This document shows, piece by piece, positions 8,450-16,775 of a DNA stretch of 64,000 bases. This DNA comes from CAZICM01 sp964537685 (GTDB taxonomy: Bacteria > Myxococcota_A > Polyangia > Polyangiales > Polyangiaceae). The first letter of the stretch is position 1; each line of letters opens with the position of its first letter. A program made the position numbers and the translations under genes. The notes under the pieces were generated by a model. It had not been told where the DNA came from. It saw only the letters and a program-made list of their open reading frames with translations, and made no database searches. Where the stretch lies: the NCBI GenBank assembly GCA_964537685.1, contig CAZICM010000017.1, positions 62,001 to 126,000 of the forward strand. Direction: 5' to 3'.

Positions 8450-9019
8450 ATGCAGACGGCACAAATTCGCCCTTCGCCCAAGACCCGATCGCCCGCTTTG
8501 CGGAGGCGGCTTGCCGCGGTGTTGCTCGTGTGCGCGGGTGTGCCCGCGTGCGCATCGCAGTTGCCCGCGGGTTCGGCGAATCCGCAGGCGGCACAGCCTG
8601 CACAAGAAGGCGCATCGGCACAGCCTTCCACCTTCGCGGAACCGCCTCCCAGCGCGCCCACGGCTTCTTCCGCCGGGGAAGCACCAAAAACGGTGGAGGA
8701 AGCGCTGGCTCAATTGGATCGCGCTCAAAAAGAGCTCGACATGCTGGGGCCGGATTTTAAAGCGAAGGCGGACACGGCCGGGACATCTCAGCAGGGCGCG
8801 GGTACGCCCTTGTCGCAGCGCGCTCCGGGCAGTACCGAAGAGGCGCGGGGACAAGGCTGTTTTTCGGCTTGCCGCGCACTGGCTTCGATGAGCCGCGCAA
8901 CAGAGCATTTGTGTCAATTGGCAGGCTCTACCGATTCGCGCTGCGAAGACGCAAAAGACCGGCTCGCGAACGCCCACAAGCGCGTGACCGATGCCTGCAC
9001 CTGTCAGCCCGCCGGCTGA
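8450..9019 (+). CDS. Cys-rich hypothetical lipoprotein
   Basis: A 189-residue protein with a basic N-terminus, hydrophobic core AAVLLVCAG and lipobox-like VPAC near residue 34. A Pro/Ala/Ser linker runs to about residue 85, then a short helical stretch (TVEEALAQLDRAQKELDML). The C-terminal 60 residues hold seven cysteines (GCFSACRALASM, EHLC, SRCEDA, ACTC) that look like a small disulfide-stabilised helical domain. It lies 46 bp after the membrane protein on the same strand. Function unknown; the Cys spacing would make a good search profile. Confidence 0.65.
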   Translation: MQTAQIRPSPKTRSPALRRRLAAVLLVCAGVPACASQLPAGSANPQAAQPAQEGASAQPSTFAEPPPSAPTASSAGEAPKTVEEALAQLDRAQKELDMLGPDFKAKADTAGTSQQGAGTPLSQRAPGSTEEARGQGCFSACRALASMSRATEHLCQLAGSTDSRCEDAKDRLANAHKRVTDACTCQPAG

Positions 9020-9070
9020 ATTTCTTCGGATAGCCTTCTAATCGCGGAAACTGAGTGTTAAGGGCAGCCC

Positions 9071-11407
9071 ATGATGCCCGACTTCTTCCGCGTTTACTCT
9101 TTTCGATTTCCCCTTAGTTTTGCGGCGTTTTGCGCGCTTGGCGGCGCTCTGGGATGCGCGCCCGAAACGCCTCCCCAAACGCCTTCGCATTCTCCTTCGC
9201 CTCCGCCGGCCCAAACAACGGCTTCGGTGCCTCAGGCGGCGAGTTCTCCCGCTCCCAATTCGGCACCGAAACCCGGCGCTTCATTCGAAAATCCAGGCGG
9301 GATGTGGATGCCCGCTCAAATGGGCGAACACGCCGAGACATTGAAGCGGCTGGGCCTGGATTTAGCTCCGGCGGCGATGAGCGATCTCACGATGTATCCG
9401 CTGGGTGCGGTGGTGAGTCTCGGTGGATGCTCGGCTTCGTTTGTTTCGCCCGAGGGTCTTGTGGTGACGAATCATCACTGTGTGACCCGGGCTCTGCAGT
9501 TGAACTCATCGCCCACGGCCAATTTGCTGAAGGACGGCTATGTGGCCCGAACGAGGGCAGATGAAAAATCGGCCGGCCCTACGTCGAGGATTTATGTGAC
9601 GCAATCCTTTAAGGATGTAACGGCTCGCGTCCGGGATGGATTCGAAAAAATTGGAAAAGACATCGATCGTTATAAGAAAATGGAGACCGAAATAAAAAAG
9701 ATCACGGCTGAATGCGAGAAAGACAGGCCGGAGATTCGCTGCTCGGTGGGCACTTTTTTTGGAGGCGGCCAATATTATTTAATCGAGCAGCTTGAAATTA
9801 AAGATGTGCGCCTGGTGTATGCGCCCCATTCGGGCGTGGGCAACTTTGGAGGCGAGATCGACAACTGGAGATGGCCAAGGCACGCGGGCGATTTTGCCTT
9901 CTTGCGCGCCTATGTCGGCAAAGACGGAAAGCCCGCGTATTTCTCGGCCGACAATGTTCCCTACAAGCCCAAGATGTTTTTGAAGCTGGCCGATAAGCCT
10001 TTGGAAGAAGGCGATTTCGTGTTTGTCGCGGGATATCCGGGCCAGACCAACCGGCTTCGGATCGCCGCCGAGGTGAATGAGTGGATGACGCAACTGTATC
10101 CGCGGAGAATTCAGTTCGCGGAGCAGAGTGTGTCGCTCTTGGAGTCGCTGTCGAAAGGCGATTCGGCGAGAAGCATTAAGGCAGAGCCGATGCTCCGGGG
10201 TTTTAATAATGGGCTAACCAATATGAAGGGTACGCTCGAGGGTCTGGAGAAGGGCGGACTCGCCGCCGATAAAACGAAAATCGAGACCGAACTGCGCAAT
10301 TGGATTAATTCCGATAGCGAGCGAAAGAATGCCTATGGTGATGTATTTGATAAAATTGCATCTATCATCGATTCAATGGCCAAATACCGGAATGATGATT
10401 TTTTAATGGGCGAGCTTTTGGGGGGCAGCCAAGTGCTGCGGGTGGCCACGCTGGTGGTGCGCATGGCGGAGGAGCGGCAGAAGCGCGATGAAGACCGCAA
10501 TCCTGAGTATCAGGAGCGCAATTGGAAGCGGATGGAGCAGAGTTTGTCGCTGTTCGACAAGGTGTATGACCGGGTGCTCGATCAGGGGATGCTGACTTTG
10601 GCCTTGGCGCGCGCGGCGAAGCTGCCGGAAAAAGAGCGTTCGGCGATTCTAAAGCTGTTCGTGGGCAAGGATGAGCCGACGGCGGCGAATATTGAAAAGG
10701 CGATTCAGCCTCTGTACGCGGGCACGAAACTCGAGAGCGGCGATGAGCGGATGAAGCTCTTTCAGAAGGCGACAACGGCCGAGCTGAAGAAGAGCAAAGA
10801 TCCGATGATTCAGCTTGCGCTTAAACTGAGGCCGATTCAGCAGCAGGCGGAAGATCGCAAGGATGCGATGGTGGGCGCGATGGTTTTGTTAAAGCCGCGC
10901 TACATCGAAGCGCTCCGCAAGATGACGCAGAAGCCGGTTGCGCCTGATGCGAATGGAACGCTGCGCATTACCTACGGGACGGTGAAGAACCTGCGGCTTA
11001 AGCCCGATGCGCCACTGCAGCCGGCATTTACCTATGTGTCGGAGATGGTGAAGAAGAGCACGGGGACCGATCCTTTCGATGCGCCTTCGAATGTGCTGCA
11101 AGCCGCGAAGACCAAACAATTTGGTCCTTATGCGCCGGGCGGAGCGAACGACATGGTGCTCGACTTTTTATCGGACCTCGATATCACGGGCGGCAATTCG
11201 GGGTCGCCGACGCTTAATGCGCGGGGAGAGCTCGTTGGGCTGGCCTTCGATGGCAACTATGAGTCCGTGGCGTCGGATTGGCTGTTTATGCCCAAGGTAA
11301 CGCGCACGATTCATGTGGATCTGCGTTACATCCTGTGGGTGATGGATGCGGCCGACAAGGCGGATCATTTGCTGATCGAAATGGGCAGAAAGCCTTCCAT
11401 CGATTGA
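9071..11407 (+). CDS. S46 family dipeptidyl-peptidase (DPP7-type) lipoprotein
   Basis: A 778-residue exported serine peptidase that releases dipeptides from peptide N-termini. The signal peptide ends in a lipobox-like LGC (Cys29), followed by a Pro/Ser/Ala linker to about residue 70. The chymotrypsin-like halves are clear: catalytic His in TNHHC (135/136), the Asp-bearing block GGEIDNWRWPRHAGDF (about 260-275), and Ser710 in GGNSGSP. The residue 18 positions after the Ser is Gly728 (FDGN). In S46 peptidases Gly here goes with DPP7 specificity (hydrophobic P1), Arg with DPP11 (acidic P1). A helical domain lies between the two halves, as expected. Lipid anchoring through a long linker is my inference. 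Confidence 0.92.
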   Translation: MMPDFFRVYSFRFPLSFAAFCALGGALGCAPETPPQTPSHSPSPPPAQTTASVPQAASSPAPNSAPKPGASFENPGGMWMPAQMGEHAETLKRLGLDLAPAAMSDLTMYPLGAVVSLGGCSASFVSPEGLVVTNHHCVTRALQLNSSPTANLLKDGYVARTRADEKSAGPTSRIYVTQSFKDVTARVRDGFEKIGKDIDRYKKMETEIKKITAECEKDRPEIRCSVGTFFGGGQYYLIEQLEIKDVRLVYAPHSGVGNFGGEIDNWRWPRHAGDFAFLRAYVGKDGKPAYFSADNVPYKPKMFLKLADKPLEEGDFVFVAGYPGQTNRLRIAAEVNEWMTQLYPRRIQFAEQSVSLLESLSKGDSARSIKAEPMLRGFNNGLTNMKGTLEGLEKGGLAADKTKIETELRNWINSDSERKNAYGDVFDKIASIIDSMAKYRNDDFLMGELLGGSQVLRVATLVVRMAEERQKRDEDRNPEYQERNWKRMEQSLSLFDKVYDRVLDQGMLTLALARAAKLPEKERSAILKLFVGKDEPTAANIEKAIQPLYAGTKLESGDERMKLFQKATTAELKKSKDPMIQLALKLRPIQQQAEDRKDAMVGAMVLLKPRYIEALRKMTQKPVAPDANGTLRITYGTVKNLRLKPDAPLQPAFTYVSEMVKKSTGTDPFDAPSNVLQAAKTKQFGPYAPGGANDMVLDFLSDLDITGGNSGSPTLNARGELVGLAFDGNYESVASDWLFMPKVTRTIHVDLRYILWVMDAADKADHLLIEMGRKPSID

Positions 11408-11789
11408 CCGCACGCCGCATGCGCCACTGTCCAAAATCAACACGGTAATGAATGCCCAGCCGTGCTTTTTGGCACAGATCAAAGTGCATAAAAATGCCTT
11501 GTTTTAAAGGGTTTCATTAGCTCTCAAGTAGGACATTTTTTGTCCACTTTGCCCTCCATTTTTGATGAAAATAAATGCGGCGCGTGTTATTTATTTTTAA
11601 TGAGAGGTCGGCGGAGTTTCCCCGGTCCAAATCACAAGGAGGAGCTTTTTAAGATCGGGTTTTGAGCTTTTGCCTGCCGTCTGAGTGAATCCTGGATTTT
11701 TCTTTTAACGTTTTGAGCGGCAATTTGATGCTGTTGATCCGCCGGATGCAGCCGCATTGAATTGGCCGTTTCAGGAGGAGTCTTTTGTC
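11408..11789 (+). other. gene-free interval with a short inverted repeat
   Basis: About 380 bases separate the S46 peptidase stop from the next start. The stretch is AT-richer than its neighbours. It holds a perfect inverted repeat, GGACA-ttttt-TGTCC, at 11531-11545, and a later GGAGGAG (11636-11650 region) not followed by a usable reading frame. No RNA gene or credible CDS recognised. It probably holds the promoter of the downstream unknown gene. Confidence 0.4.
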
Positions 11790-12473
11790 ATGGATCACGT
11801 TTCGCTTACCTATTTTATCGATTTCGTTATGAAATCGGGAATGCCGAAGCTCGCTGTTGTCCGCGATTTCAAGGAGCGCGAGGAATATGAGCCCGTCGCC
11901 GATTTTTATAAATTGGTGCGCGAGGCTTTGGCCGACGCTCATAAAGATCCGCAGCCAAAAAAATATCTCGACCGGTTTTTTGCTTCGGTGAAAGACGAAA
12001 ATAGGCGAAAGGTGTATCCCGAGATTATCCGGGCCTATAAGCGTTTTCTCGGGCGAAAATCGGTGAGTTTTTTTCAGCCGCCTCAAGCGCTTTGGAAAAT
12101 TGGCGATTTAGAATTGCACATCAATCCGGAATTGGGCCTTTTAATCGACGATGTTCCTCATATTATCAAATTGTACTTCAAGGAGGGTCGGCTGGTTAAT
12201 AATCGAATTGCTTCGGTCGTGCATGTGATGAATTTGGCGCTGCGCGCGGCTTCACCCGAAAGTGTGATCGGTATACTCGATGTAAGGCATTCCAAATTTC
12301 ATGGCCCGAGGGGAGCCAATCCGAACGTGAATGCTTTATTGCTGGGCGAGGCGGCTGCGTTTTGCGGAATGTTTAACGCGCTGGAAAGCCGTCCGAAGAT
12401 CCAATTGATCGAATCGCCGTCCAATGCTTCCAATGTGATTTCGTTGCCTCTGCCCGCTCAAGCCCGCGGCTGA
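11790..12473 (+). CDS. unrecognised conserved-looking cytoplasmic protein
   Basis: A 227-residue protein from the ATG at 11790, chosen because AGGAGGAG precedes it with a 9 bp gap; the frame extends to a TTG at 11757. There is no signal peptide or membrane segment. The N-terminal 95 residues look helical and charged. The middle runs through strands: LELHINPELGLLIDDVP, then HIIKLYFKEGRL. It ends with a helix and VIGILDVRHSKFHG. The pattern of E/D residues followed by K in a strand loosely recalls PD-(D/E)xK nuclease-like folds, but I cannot confirm that. Transcribed alone, with its own terminator downstream. Confidence 0.65.
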   Translation: MDHVSLTYFIDFVMKSGMPKLAVVRDFKEREEYEPVADFYKLVREALADAHKDPQPKKYLDRFFASVKDENRRKVYPEIIRAYKRFLGRKSVSFFQPPQALWKIGDLELHINPELGLLIDDVPHIIKLYFKEGRLVNNRIASVVHVMNLALRAASPESVIGILDVRHSKFHGPRGANPNVNALLLGEAAAFCGMFNALESRPKIQLIESPSNASNVISLPLPAQARG

Positions 12474-12544
12474 GCTTGGTTTTGCGGGCTTTGCTTCCTT
12501 AACTTTCTTATACAGTCTTATATTCTAAATATTCTTTAGGATTG

Positions 12545-12577
12545 GGCCTCCGGGAGTAAATTCCGGGGGCCTTTTTA
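12545..12577 (+). terminator. rho-independent terminator
   Basis: A 9 bp stem (GGCCTCCGG against CCGGGGGCC, one G-T wobble) with a 9-base loop at 12545-12571 is followed at once by TTTTTATTT. It lies about 70 bp after the stop of the unknown gene at 12473 and faces the same way. Seen directly in the sequence. Confidence 0.85.
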
Positions 12578-12639
12578 TTTGGATTGCTTATCGATTTGAT
12601 GAAATTGAAAAGGGAATGTCTGTATCGGCGGGCGGTATT

Positions 12640-14688
12640 TCACTCGTGCGTGTTTACGGTGGCTGTCGCGAGGTTCCACCGGAAATTGTCGAGCAGTGCG
12701 AGGGAGTCGAGCACGCCGTCGGACACATCGAAAATCATCAGCTCGAGCTGAATGGTTTCGCCGGGAACCACTGGCGCGTCGGTCGTGAGCCACTTGGTGG
12801 CGCCGCCTGTATTGCCAAGCTGCATGCCCGTGCCGGCGAGTTCGCCGCCGCCCGCGGGACAGGTGTAACAGCCCTTGGCAACGCAGACGTCGAAGAAGCC
12901 GTTGTTCACGGAAACAGGGTTGTTGAGGCTGTCGAAGGAGATGTTCTTGTCCGCGGGAATGCCCATCGCCGTGCTGTTGAGTAAAGCCAAATAAAAATCG
13001 TTGTACTGCGTGCATGAGTAGACCCAGTACTCGGACGAGACGAAGCGGAAGTCGTACGAGAAGGATTGGGCGTTGGTGGGGACGCGGATCGAGAAACGCA
13101 CGTTGACGGAGTCGTTGGCGCCGGTGCCCGCGGGGCAGTTGCCGCTGCAGCCAGCCGATGCGGGAAGCGCGCCGCCGTGAGCCGCGAGATAGGCCGCAGG
13201 CGGGTTTCCAAGCCAGAATAAATCGGTTCCGGGATTGGGATCGACATAGGCGACATCGTTCTGATCGCGCATGTAGCCCGATGAAATGCCCGCCATCGTC
13301 GGACCTTTCTTGGGAACGATGCCGCCCGTTCCGTAGTTCACCAAGATGGCAGTCTGCTTGTTCTGCATGTCGCTGAGCTCGAGCGCGGAGGGAGCATTGC
13401 CATCGGCGAGCCGGTGAAGCGCGGTGATCAATCCCCATTTCTTTTGGGGCAAGGGCGGGTTGGCCGTGGTCGTTTGGCAAATATCCATGGCCTTCGCGAC
13501 ATCGTTGGCGGTGACGGCGCTGAAGTCGGCGATGGTGCTGCAAGCCGCGGGAGGAATCACATCCGAGGTCGCGGCATCGCAGTCGTCGTTGATGCCATTG
13601 CCAACGACTTCAAAGGCGCCCGGGTTCACCAGTTTGGGGTTGTTGCACGCAGGCCCGGGCGCCTCGCAGCAATCGCCGTTGCAGGCCGTCCAGCCATCGC
13701 CGTCGAGATCGGGCGTGTTGTCGATAATGCCGTCGCAGTCTTCATCGTTGTTGTTGGCGCAGATTTCGAAGGATGGAAGCACGGCGCCCACGCAGGGTCC
13801 CCAGCCCAAACCGTTGGCGTCACAGGTTTGTGTTCCCGCTTTGCAGGGGCCGACATTTTCGGTTCCGGGCGCGCCGAAATAACAAGCTTGCGCCTGGCCC
13901 GGCGCGCATACGCAAGGCCCGTCCTGCAAGGTGTTTTGCTCGCAGCCGTTCATCGCGTCGCCGTCGCAGTTGGCCCAGGGCATCGTGCAGGCGCCCATCG
14001 CGCACGCGCCCCCGTTGCATACGGCCTCGGCGTGTTCGGGGACAGGGCATGCGTTTAAGCAGTCGCCGCAATGATCGGGATTGTTGAGCAAATCGAAGCA
14101 GCTCGATCCGCAGCAGCTCAATCCGGGCTGGCAAGGCTGTGTCGGAGAACATCCGGGAACGCAGGTCTTGAGCAAGCACACCGTGCCAGGGTCGCAGTCG
14201 GTATCCATGAGACACTCGACGCATTTGTTGGTCGGCACGTCGCAGATGTCCTTGGGCGCTGTGCTGCAATCGGTGTTGTCCGTGCATCCCGTCTTGCATG
14301 TGTTGGTGTTTGGATCGCAGAACTCGCCCGCAGCGCACATGTCGTTTGCTGGAAGACAAGCGACGCATTCGCCTGCGCTCACATCGCAGAGCGAGCCTTT
14401 TGGATTGCCCGCGCAATCCGCGTCGGCCGCGCATTCAGGCATCGTTCCCGACGATGAGGACGTGGAGCCGTTGCCCGAGCTGGACGTGTTGCCCGAGCCT
14501 CCCTGGCCCGCTCCTCCCATTCCTGTGCCGCCTCCGGATGATGCGTTGGTTCCTGTGGTGGCCCCGCCGCTTGAGGACGTATCGCCTTCCGCTCCGCAGG
14601 ATGACGCAAACACCGCACTGAGCGCCGCTCCAAGCATAAAGGGTGTGAACAACGTCACATTCCGGCTGAATCGCGTGCGCATCGACAT
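12640..14688 (-). CDS. secreted choice-of-anchor L-type lipoprotein with Cys-rich repeats
   Basis: A 682-residue exported protein. The start at 14688 has GGAG 6 bp upstream. The signal peptide ends near FASSC, then about 50 residues of Ser/Gly/Thr linker. Residues 85-300 contain many Cys pairs in short modules (CAADADC, CDVSAGECVAC, CCGSSCFDLLNNPDHCGDC), typical of myxobacterial surface proteins. Next come Asp-rich DEDCDGIIDNTPDLDGDG repeats, likely calcium-binding. The C-terminal 300 residues contain SFSYDFRFVSSEYW and DNFRWNL strands, matching the choice-of-anchor L beta-sandwich. Probably an outer-surface structural or adhesive protein. The precise role is unknown. Confidence 0.85.
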   Translation of the reverse strand: MSMRTRFSRNVTLFTPFMLGAALSAVFASSCGAEGDTSSSGGATTGTNASSGGGTGMGGAGQGGSGNTSSSGNGSTSSSSGTMPECAADADCAGNPKGSLCDVSAGECVACLPANDMCAAGEFCDPNTNTCKTGCTDNTDCSTAPKDICDVPTNKCVECLMDTDCDPGTVCLLKTCVPGCSPTQPCQPGLSCCGSSCFDLLNNPDHCGDCLNACPVPEHAEAVCNGGACAMGACTMPWANCDGDAMNGCEQNTLQDGPCVCAPGQAQACYFGAPGTENVGPCKAGTQTCDANGLGWGPCVGAVLPSFEICANNNDEDCDGIIDNTPDLDGDGWTACNGDCCEAPGPACNNPKLVNPGAFEVVGNGINDDCDAATSDVIPPAACSTIADFSAVTANDVAKAMDICQTTTANPPLPQKKWGLITALHRLADGNAPSALELSDMQNKQTAILVNYGTGGIVPKKGPTMAGISSGYMRDQNDVAYVDPNPGTDLFWLGNPPAAYLAAHGGALPASAGCSGNCPAGTGANDSVNVRFSIRVPTNAQSFSYDFRFVSSEYWVYSCTQYNDFYLALLNSTAMGIPADKNISFDSLNNPVSVNNGFFDVCVAKGCYTCPAGGGELAGTGMQLGNTGGATKWLTTDAPVVPGETIQLELMIFDVSDGVLDSLALLDNFRWNLATATVNTHE

Positions 14689-14725
14689 AGCTAACTCCTT
14701 CTTTCTTCAATCAATCACATAAATG

Positions 14726-16591
14726 TTACGGGACACACTCTTCGTCGGGAACGTTCTTTTTCCGTGTCACTCCCTGCGCGCTGACGGAGCGGCCGGCAGG
14801 CTTGTAGGTGATGGTTTTTTCTTCGTTGCCGCGCCGGATTTTAAGCGTGATGGGCACATCGGAATTTCCCTTGGAACCCTGTTCCGAGAGGATGATATCG
14901 CCGACTTTTAAACCCGCTTTCTCTGCGGGGCCGGCGGCCTTCAGCGCTTTGACTTTGGTGACGAAGTCTTCCTCCCCGGTGACCTCGACTTCAAAGCCCC
15001 GCTCATAAGGTTCGTACTTCTGCGGACCCACTTGAAAACAAGGTCCAAATGCATTTGCGGGAAGGGTGATCTCGCCTCCGTTTTCGATGATGGTTTTAAA
15101 CGCATCACCCTCTTTGGCATCGAGTGCGGCCGATACGGCGGATGTCCATGCGGAGAGCGGAAGAGGCCCTTTGGTGCTTGCGGCCTGGGCGTAGAGCGAA
15201 AGAAGAATTTGCTGCAGCGATTGTTTGGCGCCCGGCTTGGCTTTAAGCAGCGCATCGATGCGCGTTGCGTAGAGCGCGCCTCTCGAAACCAGCACGGGGA
15301 TCACGCCAGGATCGCCTGTTTTTTCGGCGAGAACTGCGTTGCTTTGCTCCTTGAGCGGAGACAAGGCCAGCGTACCGATTAGGCCGTTGATTTCTTTGAT
15401 CAGCTCGCTCGGTGTGAGGAGCCCAAAACTAAACAGCAGTTCGCGCGCGAAGGCGCGGGTTAGCCCTTCGCTGAACCAATAACTATGCGCGGGTTTTTCA
15501 GGCGCGCCGATCCACAGCCTCTCGCCGACATAGGCTTTTACGATTTCGGTGGCGACGGCGATGCGGACCGCGCCCGACCAAGGTTCGCCCACGCCGACTT
15601 GAAGAATCACGCCGCCCGCGCGCCGGTGAGCCGAGAAAGAGCCGATGGAGCGCGCATCGGGAACAATAAAAAATGTGGCCGGCGCAAGAGGCTGAGCGTC
15701 TTTAAAAATTTGTCCAACAGCCGTGCGGAAACCCGCGACATCCGCCGCGATGGGCCGGGGATCGAACACGGTATGACCAAACCAAACCGCTTCATCCCGG
15801 CCTTCATAGGTATCGAACACGCCCGTGCCTATGCGGCCTAAATAAAATGCCGCTTCCCGGAGTCTCTCGGGGGTTGTCTTCACCTGTTTCTCGGCACCAA
15901 TTCCAAAACTCGTCGCGGCATCGAAGGGCGCGGCGGATGTCACACCACCATTGTAATCGCTCTTGTCGATCAAAATGCGAACCGATACGATTTCATTGTC
16001 CGCCAATGCATCGGGCAAGGCCAATAAAGATTGCCCAGTGGCCCGGAAAAAATCGGGATCGACTTCAACGAGAGGCGTTCCAAGCAACGAGCGCGGAGCC
16101 CCTGTGAGGGTATAAGAAATTCTCAGCGGACCGCGGGGCGGACGGGCGAGCTGAACCGAAAGCGAGGTGGATTTTGAAGGAGGTTCGGCCGCTTCGAGTT
16201 CGGCCGTTGTGCCGATCGCTCCATCCATGTCTTTTGCGCTGACGGAAACGAGCGCTTTTTCTGCGGGCACGGCGATCGTCCACGCTTGAAGGCCGGTTCC
16301 AGCCCCGCTCGCCCAAATATCCACGCTCACCGTCGACGATTCAGCAACGGGCTTTATCGTGATGACAAAGCGAAATGGCGTATTGAATTCTTCGCCGCCA
16401 AAGGCCGGATGCTCGGCTTGGAGTGGATGGGCCGCGCCTTTTTCGGCCGCTGTTTCACGGACAATGGATGGAGAGGGCCGGCATTTTGGGGAGGGGGCGG
16501 GCGCGCAAGAAGCCAACAGCCCAGGAAATAAAGCCCAAATAGGCCGAATTCGGCGCCATGCGTACACCATGCAATGGCATTTCTCCGACAT
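14726..16591 (-). CDS. PDZ-domain lipoprotein resembling M61 peptidase, zinc motif lost
   Basis: A 621-residue lipoprotein (lipobox LLASC, Cys29; an alternative start is at 16570). Residues 60-180 form an N-terminal beta domain. Residues 240-480 resemble the thermolysin-like domain of M61 glycyl aminopeptidases, including WFSEGLTRAFARE at 372-384. The expected HExxH helix reads VATEIVKAY (346-354), so both zinc-binding His are missing. A PDZ domain follows (533-598: FVTKVKALKAAGPAEKAGLK, VGDIILSE). It is therefore probably a binding or scaffold protein, not a peptidase. It lies just downstream of, and divergent in role from, the anchor-L lipoprotein on the same strand. Confidence 0.75.
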   Translation of the reverse strand: MSEKCHCMVYAWRRIRPIWALFPGLLASCAPAPSPKCRPSPSIVRETAAEKGAAHPLQAEHPAFGGEEFNTPFRFVITIKPVAESSTVSVDIWASGAGTGLQAWTIAVPAEKALVSVSAKDMDGAIGTTAELEAAEPPSKSTSLSVQLARPPRGPLRISYTLTGAPRSLLGTPLVEVDPDFFRATGQSLLALPDALADNEIVSVRILIDKSDYNGGVTSAAPFDAATSFGIGAEKQVKTTPERLREAAFYLGRIGTGVFDTYEGRDEAVWFGHTVFDPRPIAADVAGFRTAVGQIFKDAQPLAPATFFIVPDARSIGSFSAHRRAGGVILQVGVGEPWSGAVRIAVATEIVKAYVGERLWIGAPEKPAHSYWFSEGLTRAFARELLFSFGLLTPSELIKEINGLIGTLALSPLKEQSNAVLAEKTGDPGVIPVLVSRGALYATRIDALLKAKPGAKQSLQQILLSLYAQAASTKGPLPLSAWTSAVSAALDAKEGDAFKTIIENGGEITLPANAFGPCFQVGPQKYEPYERGFEVEVTGEEDFVTKVKALKAAGPAEKAGLKVGDIILSEQGSKGNSDVPITLKIRRGNEEKTITYKPAGRSVSAQGVTRKKNVPDEECVP

Positions 16592-16739
16592 TCATGCGGA
16601 GGGGTCAATTGCTATTCATTTTATCTACCTTCAATTGAGCGAAACAAAATGAAACAGCGGGAAACCGCCCTTGGAACTTTCGGGTTCACGCCACAAAAAC
16701 CCGCGCAAAAAAAGGGCTGAATCCCTTATTCGGCGGGGA

Positions 16740-16755
16740 TGGCACAAGGCATGCA
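16740..16755 (+). promoter_or_regulatory. sigma-54 type -24/-12 promoter candidate
   Basis: TGGCAC, five bases, then ATGCA matches the sigma-54 consensus (TGGCAC-N5-TTGCA) in 10 of 11 fixed positions, with exact GG-to-GC spacing. Transcription would start near 16766, about 10 bases before the sulfide:quinone oxidoreductase ATG at 16776, leaving a very short leader. Sulfide-oxidation genes are known to be controlled by a sigma-54 activator (FisR) in Cupriavidus; the link here is inference. Confidence 0.5.
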
Positions 16756-16775
16756 GTCGTGCGCTTTTAACGACA

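Noticed and set aside
8282..8977. A 231-codon minus-strand frame opposite the Cys-rich lipoprotein
   Set aside because: Arg/Cys-rich shadow of the plus-strand genes with no ribosome site.
12575..13543. Long open frame on the minus strand alongside the anchor-L gene
   Set aside because: Shadow of the Cys-rich gene in another frame; His/Arg-rich sequence typical of an antisense-frame artefact.
13414..14058. Long plus-strand frames opposite the anchor-L lipoprotein
   Set aside because: Antisense shadows of a GC-rich gene; no ribosome site or domain.
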